Source of the DNA: Sporisorium sorghi
Lineage: Eukaryota; Basidiomycota; Ustilaginomycetes; Ustilaginales; Ustilaginaceae
Direction: 5' to 3'
Assembly (NCBI GenBank): GCA_023212695.1
Contig: JALCCG010000044.1
Span: 1-64,000 of the forward strand
Length of the DNA stretch: 64,000 bases
Every line of letters begins with the position of its first letter. The stretch's first letter is position 1. The position numbers and the translations under genes were made by a program. The notes beneath the pieces were generated by a model. It saw only the letters and a program-made list of their open reading frames with translations, did no database searches and was not told the DNA's origin. This document shows, piece after piece, positions 30,001 to 37,080 of the stretch.

Positions 30001-30445
30001 CTCTAACTGGCGGATTCGTGTGTTGATTGGCGCGTGTCTTTGAAGGGGCGATCTGGATCGTGTCTGAGGAAGTGACGCTGAAGAGCGTCCAGAAGGCTTG
30101 CAGCACTGGGCTTGGAAACGAGAAGGTACGCACGAGCGTGCTGCCCCTTGTCCATGTGAGCATGGTATCTTGCCATCGAAGCTCATCCTGAGCAGTGACT
30201 CGATCATCTGTGCCATCGTTGCGTCGATATTTCGATGCTGTTGCTGATGCTGTTCGAGGAGAATCGCGCTGAGGGGCCGTCGAAACTGAGGATCCCTGGG
30301 TTGTCGCCGTAGAACGAGCTCTGATCTTGCGCAAGCGTGCCAGCAGCTCGGACGTCTCGCCCATCAGTGATTCGTCGTACCCATTCGATGCGGTATGCGT
30401 GCTCGCGCGCGCAATTCTCTGTGAAATGCGCTCGGCCGCCGACAT
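24059..30445 (-). CDS. APC1: anaphase-promoting complex subunit 1
   Basis: The product is the large scaffold of the APC/C ubiquitin ligase, which drives the metaphase-anaphase transition and mitotic exit. The single ORF is 2128 aa, within the usual 1.5-2.1 k range. The N-terminal half carries beta-propeller-type stretches ('DTMLTWTRGSTLVRTFSF', 'LVVHVSAHNDPHCPPYIV') broken by a long basic/Ser-rich disordered insert (about 360-560), the kind of loop that is phosphorylated in other species. Proteasome/cyclosome repeats run from about 1300 to 1700: 'HAGFLYGLGLMKQL', 'TAGLLAMGLVFLGSN', 'SLSAGLALGLVYLGKG', 'AALAFGLIYLRSN', 'GACFAIGLKYAGS' and 'SHLALGLLFLGGG'. The C-terminus is helical. The absence of introns in 6.4 kb fits the other long genes here. 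The ATG at 30445 is the first in frame. Confidence 0.95.
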   Translation of the reverse strand: MSAAERISQRIARASTHTASNGYDESLMGETSELLARLRKIRARSTATTQGSSVSTAPQRDSPRTASATASKYRRNDGTDDRVTAQDELRWQDTMLTWTRGSTLVRTFSFPSPVLQAFWTLFSVTSSDTIQIAPSKTRANQHTNPPVRALCVFFEQAVHIHFPGIGEQVDMDLPFRFAKAFPAPVGFLIQRQIESEDERIASRLQRPATATTLPRTASSSGYPFPDLSNSSDSSYSLSHMIDETDEASTSQLHHDATRLLPMVFYLSRCYDDLVPVDRFPQLSSVSPSDDPKPITHGPASPFGEMDELVVHVSAHNDPHCPPYIVTTSARNSTVRIYAFAARPEAFEATPALLSTPRVSSSLAITSTGSNGASNAVGSQAFGSQGAEAHQHPMTGHARTLSDTNGAVTSSTALGRGFPTAVRKSARIELERRTSGMTSAAMGRDPSGRSRRISAMHSGAAERRSTGRKDDQASQARDRTLANISHTADGLRLQSRAYPHDAMMEELGGRGGGGGSGGGTSMRISTNPTPAARLRRSSQAAARTPYGGPRNSNRTSTSAVKSRPSMNLSRLDTTIDPTRFSSAIATGNADGIRADAIDADTGITDDGDVDLAHIADMDSFARSFACVRLLDEIKIPGLSSPQDFAGLRVSSASFDRFDPDAAYLFLSVPGVSQTFCRRLGYQRLGSRDKYRNLPFCKSPAKLQAAALIPSAALAPVQTLASTSTEVMTLASDGKFQLHFAPPSSGAEVLDISTFGPLAQARQRLAESGPSIHLRAATSGRKSCVQLASAESRDQVEVNLDFRPRCPITAKVLEVLAQTVPSRLVAKIKSRWIQQRFLASVQPRARYGRAAAEADWDALSLALGSSPSSPSVVNQGVHWPTAHSLFGDVPLLRGLAQLSGSVDAQKTSRGSQAESEHTLEREEASHVLLALYLLAEETRLDTSHPEDVVSKVAHLAVTLAQHHQSFSWVEALHYRLVPDQPLVSLDLVTATANPKEVDRQGPPMDLYQALLNMASGSSEPVRSLQTWIATGSASPQIPNAASTFPVLDAVLRTFGIFGESGTGRPPVETAVVESMISNGLDMETLRRLPFGLALPLYQAIRCCQIDPPSGKSAEFYHVVQRAELALNASTQRGLLSTANARQIPEQLIRTLPEDAPLDAICAQLFSRDFRLRDVVAMLKTDSLNTVYVAEGENQTEAAITEQHNAAVAAIGERTKALPCGRAMLFMTSRPFSPTHKWRIPSICLAVKVRPRGTTIDPDIKAETAGLDWPEFHNGVASVLELNLPANVSVDSKWIFAHLDEQVTARHAGFLYGLGLMKQLPTLTPVHVFRYLKMRNNLLTIGFLLGMAVSTIGTADPTARHLIGMQLTAFLPPGSAPLNLSTITQTAGLLAMGLVFLGSNHRWTAKRMLDQIGAQESPTPNIQPQHREAYSLSAGLALGLVYLGKGRGDGMKSLPDKRIVARLAHLVKGGSDANAGLSLAGGLRSDEGPKEDFEVNLTSAPAALAFGLIYLRSNSRTIADVMAPPRTPRELDTLRPDVHFVHVLARSLILWDSIQPTNEWLHSILPTWLPKRMQAGKSISEAAQLAQINMEAGACFAIGLKYAGSKDQKACECLWQQVHKLDKQVKVQTVSFFSKIRKAAIQAALDQARISLALVLAGSGDVDLLRHLRRAHGDVEGDVCYGSHMASHLALGLLFLGGGRFTLGTSDIGIAALLISFLPPFPRWSDDNRAHLQAFRHLWYLAIEPRLLIATDVETNQLVSLPIKVASDDKAESDWHAFTPLLLPNGRLSGSIETDTSRYWPASIDGSTMSNRTAASGALASSTARASASTTSQIMFVQRKTAHLDYLADPHGSRSLASRAIETAPMDVLADATALIGPGVSELREAMRGFLDAGKQRELVRSLCLVSASSQVEDVVEADAIAPLMRAVVMECLTMDKMYILPAYASIVQLQQTAASSSSRDWLRHYRDVRFADEFYQHHYARLFAQGDDPSKHTPLVQPALPTSLRRRAQEQAKVLFDGSAALRDAIAHRLISEQDDSSGTTLSQSEVGDFWMVLVASEMPSLGEVRDLVQSMKEYIRTLVSANDSMDDGESVASLKTRIRMVTDIAFGGASRAPWTSHVLHHVVDRLLDS

Positions 30446-31419
30446 GGTTGTGAGAAGTTGCTGTGTTGCCAGCTCTGCGAGAGCGAGAGCAACGGCTCGT
30501 CGGTCTTGAGGCGGCTGGCAGCGACGTTGGAGGTATCGTGGCGTGCCTTATCGAGAGGTGTGTGCGGAACGCTTCGACATGTTGCTACCAGCAAGGGTGA
30601 TGCCAAAGCATCGCTCGAGGTGGTTGTTGAGAAGCAAAAGCGTCACTTTTCTGTTGGCGCAGCAAGACGCGACTTTCCTCACGTCTCGTCCTCCACAACC
30701 GGTGCTTTTTTTTTCGGAAAATGTTGCTCCTCTTTTGCTCTAACAAAGTGGGGATCTCGCAAAATTCCGCCACCTGCTACGCTCGCTGACTTTGCCATGG
30801 TTTCTTCTAGGCAATCTCGTTCGTGATGATGACAGCCTTGAGCACGTCTGCAAAGCGGTAAAGACCCTCGGTAAGCGGCAAGTGTGAGAGCAATGTGTCG
30901 TGAAGGTCCCACCAAAGCTGAGCAGCAGAAAGACGAACTCGGCGCTGCTCTCGAGCCATGCAAAGGCTGGAATCCACTTTGCGAGTGCCTCATCGGATAT
31001 CTGCCGAACCGCGAAAGGGTGCTTGCTGAGCCTGTGTGTGGTGAGCGTGTGAGCGAGCGTGTGAGCGAGCGTGTGTCGGCACTTCTTTTTTTTGCTTTGA
31101 CCACCAACCACATTCAGCCTTCCACCTCGAACCTCTCGTTTCCATCTTGACTCGACTCGCTTGCACCTCCGACACCTTCAATCGGCCCTTCCGCTTTCCT
31201 TACTCACTCGAGCAGACACCCCTTCCGTATCGTCGCCTCGCTCGACCGCTTCTTTGGACTCCTTCCCCCCGCAAATCTCGCCACAGCAAGGCGCAATTCA
31301 GCTTCTGCCGTCGAGGAAAGCTTGACCTCCGATCTTCCGTCGCCGCACACCTCTACGCTACCGCATCGCTCCTCATCTATCCAAATTCCCTTGTCGAGAC
31401 ATATCGCAGTCACGTCACC
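30446..31419. promoter_or_regulatory. region between APC1 and UBC7 with an unexplained coding-like part
   Basis: 974 bp between divergent genes. From about 31100 to 31419 the plus strand is strongly pyrimidine-rich and looks like the UBC7 5' UTR. At 31041-31072 a 12-mer GTGAGCGAGCGT is repeated in tandem. From 30807 to about 31045 the minus strand reads like coding sequence (separate entry). Confidence 0.5.
30807..31045 (-). other. coding-like minus-strand segment, small gene or gene relic
   Basis: Two adjacent minus-strand stretches use codons like real genes here but in different frames. The first (about 31045-30925) reads 'HPFAVRQISDEALAKW' and 'AFAWLESSAEFVFLLLS'. The second reads 'LWWDLHDTLLSHLPLTEGLY' then 'RFADVLKAVIITNEIA' and ends at TAG 30809-30807. 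A 65-nt intron (GTGGGA..TTTGCAG) inside the second stretch would join them, as would a single frameshift. A strong acceptor TTTCTGCTGCTCAG also precedes 'LWWDLH'. The downstream 50-residue ORF has its own ATG at 30960. No start for the upstream part is evident. I do not recognise the family. Confidence 0.3.
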
Positions 31420-32123
31420 ATGACATCGTCACCTGCGGGCAACACGCTCCTGCTCAAACGTCAGCTCACCGAGCTCCGCAAACGCCCCGTTGACGGCTTC
31501 AGCGCTGGCCTCAAGGACGAGAGCAATCTCTTTGAATGGGAGATCATGATCATCGGTCCCAACGACACACTCTACGAAGGCGGCTTCTTGCGAGCAGAGT
31601 TGATATTCCCGCCAGAATACCCGCTGCTGCCGCCCAAGATGAAGTTCATCACGCCCATGTGGCATCCCAACATCTATGCCGATGGAACCGTGTGTATCTC
31701 GATCTTGCATGCTCCGGGCAAGGACGAGTGGGGCTACGAGGATGCGAGCGAGCGCTGGCTGCCCGTGCATACCGTCGAGTCTATCGTAAGTTCGAACGCG
31801 AGTCGGCGGGTGTATGTTGCCGCAGCGGATCTTGTGCTGACATTGAAACCTCGCCTTTACTTCTGTTTCGACGATACTTTCAGCTCATCTCGGTCATCAG
31901 TCTGCTCTCTGCCGACGTTCCCAACACCGACTCGCCTGCCAACATCGATGCCGCCAAGCAGGTCAGGGAAGATCTTGCTGGCTACAAGAAGAAGGTGGGT
32001 TGCCGGTGTTGCACTCAACAAGTGCGAAAGGGGACAATCTTACTGACGCATTGAGTCCTCTCTGCTTTTCGTCTTTAGGTACGACGACTCGTCAGGCAGT
32101 CCGCAGAGGAAGCTTTCGATTGA
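31420..32123 (+). CDS. UBC7: ubiquitin-conjugating enzyme E2, UBC7/UBE2G type
   Basis: A ubiquitin-conjugating enzyme of the class that serves ER-associated degradation ligases. Exons are 31420-31785, 31884-31994 and 32079-32123, all phase 0 (introns 98 and 84 nt; donors GTAAGT and GTGGGT; acceptors TTTCAG and TTTAG), giving 173 aa, close to the usual 165-170. The core 'PPKMKFITPMWHPNIY' leads to the active-site Cys92 in 'GTVCISIL'. The acidic-loop insertion after it, 'HAPGKDEWGYEDASERW', is the hallmark of the UBC7/UBE2G/CDC34 class. There is no C-terminal extension, which argues against CDC34. The last exon encodes only 'VRRLVRQSAEEAFD'. ATG 31420 gives 'MTSSPAGNTLLLKRQLTELR', the standard first helix. 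It is divergent from APC1 and convergent with CAF1. Confidence 0.95.
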
Positions 32124-32488
32124 GCGCTCATTCGACTGCAAGCACTGCAGCCAGATGCCGTTCAGCAGTATCGGCTCGAAACCTAGATGTCCTCATCCAC
32201 GTTTCCCTCACCTCACAACGTCGGCCTCTTTTCTTATCCTTGTATTATCAGTAATGCTCTCTGAGCGCTCAAAACCGCATCCTCAAGATCGACTTTGAAT
32301 GTGCGAAGTGTGCTTGGTCCAAGTGAGGCAGCGAGCGGCTGCTCCCTTTGAGCGCATGTGCATGGAGACAATGACGAGTTAGATTCGCGCAGCAAAAGCC
32401 GCATTCTAAATTTAGTGTTACAGAGGCGTACAGGGTAGTGATACAGGAAACTGGGTGCCAAATTGCAGGAACGATGGAAGGATCAAGA
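32124..32488. other. convergent 3' region, UBC7 / CAF1
   Basis: 365 bp between two stops; it should contain both 3' UTRs and terminators. No gene or repeat is seen. Confidence 0.5.
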
Positions 32489-33442
32489 TCAGCGCTCGGT
32501 CGAAGCAGACAGGCTCGACTTGAACGGGCTGCCAAAGTTGGAGCCGTATCCGCCTGCAGCTGCGTACCCGCCCGACACCGAGCGAGGGATGGCCGACCCA
32601 TCGTGGAAGCTCTGCACTGACACGGGTCGGCCTTGGCTGTAGTGCACCATGCCGTTGACGTGCGACGAGCTCGACGAAAAGCCGTACAGGCATCCGAGGT
32701 ATTTCGAGTCGTCGATCGAGCCGTCAAAGTACTTTTGTCGCATCTTGAAGAAGGTCGTGGCGGTGAGCAGGCTGTCGCTGCCGGCCTGGTGCTGTTGGCC
32801 GATGCGGCTGACCTGCAGGTCGTCGGCGACATCTTGCAGGCCGCCCTTGAGCGTCTTGCAGCTCCTCATGAGGAACTTGATGTCGTAGATGCACGGGAAC
32901 CATACCCGCAGCAGCGCGAAAAAGTCGGCTTCCTGCGCAGGCAGCGGGCTGCAGGTCACCACCTTGAGCAAGTAGCCAAAGTCGTATCCGCTGTGGAACG
33001 AAACCCACTTGACGTCGTCGAACAGCGCCAGACCCGACGTGATGAGCAGCTCGCCAAAGTGCTCGACGTCAATGCCCATCCTCTCGTGGCGGTCAAAGTC
33101 GAGGCCCGCCTTGGTGAGCAGGTCCAACGAGTCGGGTGCGCACATGTCGTCGTTGATGCTGAAGCGAAAGTTGAACTGCCACGTGCAGACGTCCGGTGGC
33201 AGGTTGCCGTTCTCGTCGCACAGCGTGATGCCGAGCTGGATGAGCTTGAGCAAGTCCACATTGCAGCGCAGCGTCTGGTAGTGGTAGTCCGATGAGCCTT
33301 TGAATGTGCCTATTGGTCTGGCCACGATACCGGGGAACTCGGTGTCCATGGCAACGTACGGATACTTTTCGATGGTCTCGCGCAGCAGAGTCATCTCCGC
33401 CTCGAGATTCTCCGCCCATACTTCTCGTATTCTTCCCGCCAT
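32489..33442 (-). CDS. CAF1: CCR4-NOT deadenylase subunit CAF1/POP2
   Basis: A DEDD-family 3'-5' poly(A) exonuclease of the CCR4-NOT complex, shortening mRNA tails in the cytoplasm. The 317-aa ORF is intronless. The N-terminal signature 'REVWAENLEAEM' and the first metal ligands in 'YVAMDTEFPG' (D33, E35) are present. 'WVSFHSGYDFGYLLK' supplies the second Asp near residue 155, and 'HQAGSDSLLT' contains the final His and Asp, so the catalytic set is complete, unlike yeast Pop2, which deviates. The C-terminal 50 residues are Gly/Ser-rich and specific to this group. A GTG codon sits just before the chosen ATG 33442. It is divergent from RPN10. Confidence 0.96.
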   Translation of the reverse strand: MAGRIREVWAENLEAEMTLLRETIEKYPYVAMDTEFPGIVARPIGTFKGSSDYHYQTLRCNVDLLKLIQLGITLCDENGNLPPDVCTWQFNFRFSINDDMCAPDSLDLLTKAGLDFDRHERMGIDVEHFGELLITSGLALFDDVKWVSFHSGYDFGYLLKVVTCSPLPAQEADFFALLRVWFPCIYDIKFLMRSCKTLKGGLQDVADDLQVSRIGQQHQAGSDSLLTATTFFKMRQKYFDGSIDDSKYLGCLYGFSSSSSHVNGMVHYSQGRPVSVQSFHDGSAIPRSVSGGYAAAGGYGSNFGSPFKSSLSASTER

Positions 33443-34226
33443 CACGGCGGTATGATGCGCCGAAGGGCTTGCTTAGCTGGTGACGTTTTCGATGAGATGA
33501 TTCAGAGTTGAGAGTCGAGTAATTGCAGCGGAGTTTTGCTACTTCTCGTCGTTCGTGGTCAAGTTTGAACAGAGCCCTTTGTTCAATGCGTAGCGCGAAT
33601 TCTGCCTGACGTCACCGGTGTCGACGGGGGAAATGATGTCGAACAGCACTTGAGTATGCTTTCCTGTGTACGAGGTGCTGCGCGTGCTGTTGTTGAATGC
33701 TAGACTTGTTGCGAGTCAAGTGAGCTTGAATGATGGTGAATGTTTGAGAAATGGTTGCTTCCAGCCAGTTGAGTCGCTGCAGCTGCTTCGGTGATCGAGT
33801 CTAACGAGCAATTCAAGATCCGAAATCCGAGCTTTTTCGATTTTGGGGCTCTTTGGCTGCAGAATGTGCGCTGTGCGCTGTGCGGTGCGCTGCCTCTTTG
33901 CTGCTGCGCTGCTGCGTGTTGGTTGGCGCGTCTCTCTCTCTCTCTGCTCCACTTAGAGAGAGACACGCAAGCGCCAACACCAACTCGACTGTTTTCTAGC
34001 GCTGCCACCATCATCCTCTGCGCTGCACAGACATCCTCTCACAAATCACTCTTTGCACGCCACGCTATCATTCACAAACCCGAAAACATCGCCCGCCAGC
34101 ATAGCTCTCTCAGACGTCTGGACAGAAAAGGCGCCGCCACACTGCATTGCGATTCAGCACTTCCTCATCCCATTCTCTACAGTGAATCGGCTGGCTTCCG
34201 CAAAGTCCGCTATTTTTTTTTCCACG
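33443..34226. promoter_or_regulatory. divergent promoter, CAF1 / RPN10, with CRE palindrome and CT repeat
   Basis: 784 bp. A perfect TGACGTCA palindrome lies at 33607-33614, 165 bp upstream of the CAF1 ATG. A CT dinucleotide run is at 33931-33945 on the RPN10 side. I found no match to the yeast proteasome element GGTGGCAAA. Confidence 0.55.
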
Positions 34227-35579
34227 ATGGTTCTCGAAGCCACCATGCTGGTGCTCGACAACTCCGAATGGATGCGAAACGGAGACTACACGCCAACGCG
34301 TTGGGAAGCGCAGGCCGATGCCGTCAGCATGATCTTTGATGCCAAGACCAACTCGAATCCAGAGAGCGAAGTCGGCCTCATGACCATGGCCGGCAAGAGC
34401 CCCGAAGTGCTTGTGACGCTCACGCAGGACATTGGCAAGATCCTCGCAGCTCTTCACCGCAGCAAGATTGTCGGTAACGCCGACCTCTCCACCGGCATCA
34501 ACGTCGCCTCTCTTGCGCTCAAGCACCGACAGAACAAGAACCAGCGGCAGCGCGTCGTCGTGTTTGTCGGCTCGCCCGTGGAGCAGAGCGAAGACGACCT
34601 GGTCAAGCTCGGAAAGAAGCTCAAGAAGAACAACATCGCTGTAGACATTGTCAGCTTTGGAGAAGACGTCGAAAACGAGGCCAAGCTGTCCAAGTTCATC
34701 GAGGCAGTCAACAGCGGCGAGAACAGGTAAGTTGTCCGAGCAATGCATCGTCGGAAGAAGCTCGTCCCTGACACTGACCGATAAGGATTCGTTTTCGGCT
34801 TCAATCGCTACAGTCACCTCTTGAGCGTTCCGGCGGGACCTCAGCTGCTTTCCGATATCATTCTCTCTTCACCCGTGCTGCAAGAGGAGGGCGGCGGTTC
34901 GGGCGCCGGCCCATCCGGCAGTGGCGGTGGAGGCAACCAGTTCGAGTTCGGCGTTGATCCGAGCATGGATCCAGAGTTGGCCATGGTGAGTATTGAGATC
35001 ATCTCGTTGCGGTCGAATGCCCTCTTTTCGGCTCATCCCACGACTGTCGCACGGATTGCTGACGTATCATCACCTATTTGACCTTCACACGATCTCCAGG
35101 CACTTCGACTCTCGCTCGAGGAAGAACAGGCTCGACAGAGAGCGGCCGAAGGCACTTCTTCCGGCTCGCAGGCTCCGACGCTGCCCACCGTTTCGGAAGG
35201 AGCCGAGGGTGCTGCACCAGCAGCTTCAGCAGCAGCGCCACTGCCGAGCACTTCCGGAGCTACCACTGGATTAGCCGGTAGCGGATCCATGGTGCTCAGA
35301 GGCGCCGAGCCCATCACCGGCGAAGGTCACAATGCAGACGACGAATCGGAAGAGGCCATGTTGCAGAAGGCCATCGCTCTTTCGCAGGCCGGTGAGGCTT
35401 CGCACACAAACGACGAGGATGTGGACATGGCATCAGCAGAGCCTTCGGGCGCAAGACGAGCGGTTGTCGCTGGACAAGGCGAAGGCGAGGAGGATGAAGA
35501 GATGGACGAGGACGAGGCGATCGCAAGGGCCATTCAGATGAGTCTGCAGGAAGGCGACGGTCAAGAAGAGACCAAGTAG
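34227..35579 (+). CDS. RPN10: 26S proteasome ubiquitin receptor RPN10 (S5a)
   Basis: A 19S regulatory-particle subunit that binds polyubiquitin. Exons are 34227-34726, 34814-34985 and 35100-35579 (introns 87 and 114 nt), giving 383 aa. The vWA domain fills residues 1-190: '[20 protein letters not shown]', '[11 protein letters not shown]', then across the first junction '[20 protein letters not shown]'. Three UIM-like helices follow: '[12 protein letters not shown]' (spanning the second junction, about 223-234), '[14 protein letters not shown]' (about 305-320) and '[15 protein letters not shown]' near the C-terminus. Yeast Rpn10 has one UIM and human two, so three is on the high side. The second intron falls exactly at the vWA/UIM boundary. 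The stop TAG follows 'QEETK'. Confidence 0.95.
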
Positions 35580-37080
35580 ATAGCACCACCCTTTCAAATG
35601 TCACTCGTAGCACCGTCCTCGTTTTCACTCACACATTGATGTGCTTTACCCGTACTGCTCGGCTCGAATGTGACTGATTCGAAAAGATGCAACTCCATCG
35701 ATCGGAGCGGTCTGTGATTGTGCCGAAGTGAGGCGCGTGTTGACGTGAAATCCCGATCGCAACCGTCGGTTCATCCGTCGCCGCAGAGATCCAGGCGCTG
35801 AAGCACAGAATGAACGCTTTTGGAGATACCACCGAAGTGTCGCTGTGCGCTTGTTTCCAACCGTCGATCTTCGGCGTTTTGAGCCATTCGGGCAGTCGAG
35901 CATGCGTGCACGGGCTGGCGGGCAGGAGGGCGGAAGGGCAAATGGGCTGGATCGCTGTCATGCATAAGCGCACGCTCCTTCCTGCTGCGCATTGCGAACA
36001 AATCGCAACATGATGCCACTTCTCTCACCACACCACCCATTGACGGAGACGACGATCGATTCAGCTATCGGCTTTGGCGCCGGCAATCTTTGCTTGGCCA
36101 AGATTCGGGATGTCTGCTGTTGACCGGCTCAACAAGGCATCTCGACCCTCATCTCTCTCGTCAACGAGGCCGACGGAAACCAACGGCATCTTCCTTTGTC
36201 GGCACAGACGAGCCACCGGTCTCGGAGCTTATGCACGGGCGTGAGAATTGCGTCGACGGTTGTCGAGAGAAGTGGGTTCATCCGTTCGTCTGTCGGTCTC
36301 CATCCGATGAAACCTGAGAATTCTGTGCTCGTTCAGAATAGGCTTCGTGGGAAACCTTGGCTGACCCTCTTTTTTTTTGGCTTTTGGCTTCTGGCCATGT
36401 TGAGGCGGAACCTTGATCATATTGTATCTGCGTATCTGCGTAACTGCGGCTGGTCCGTACTGCTCTCGTTCTGTGCTTTCCCCTTTCCTCTCAAGATCAA
36501 TGTGTTAATTGTGAAGCGACAGCCTGCTGCTGGCCGCGTGCATCTCGAGCTTGGCCTCTTCCTTTGTCTCGCCTTGTCCGTCACGTCACATCTCTTTCGA
36601 ATCCTACATCGGAACAGACTCCAGAGAAGTGGCTAGCAAACCTTGATAGCCAAGCTGAGCAAAACAGCTGAGGAGAAAGTGGGTCGAGCCTGGTGAGGCG
36701 TGCAAGGCCGTGCAGCTGGCGACGCTTCATCAAGAGGCCTTCCCAGCAGAGCCCCACTCGATCAAAGCTAGTTTCATTTAAATGAAGCCCTCTTTCGAAG
36801 CACCTCATTCTTCGTCCCCTCTTTCCTTTCCCTCCCTCTCTTTTCTCTCAAGCTTTTCCTTCTGGGCCGGATGGAGCTTCAACCTCTCCTTGTTCATCTC
36901 CTCACAACTCAGCTGCGTGTTGCTTTTCAGACGCTTCATCTCCTAAAACACAGGCGGATTGCCCAGCACAACACGGCTTTTCGTCGTCACCCTTTTCGCC
37001 CATTTGGGCCCCACACTTTTGCCCTTCTGCCCATCCTCTTTGCTTCGACAGCCCCGCTGCCAGGCATTTCTCGTTCCGTC
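35580..37080. other. 1.5-kb intergenic region
   Basis: Downstream of RPN10 and upstream of the zinc-finger gene, on the same strand. The last 300 bp are CT-rich, as in a leader. An ATG at 36871 is in frame with the zinc-finger start and would add 70 residues of leader-like composition. ORFs on either strand (for example 35629-35973 minus) show no family resemblance. No tRNA-like element was seen. Confidence 0.5.

Noticed and set aside
36871..37080. In-frame upstream ATG adding 70 residues to the zinc-finger protein
   Set aside because: The region is pyrimidine-rich and reads as leader; kept only as an alternative start.
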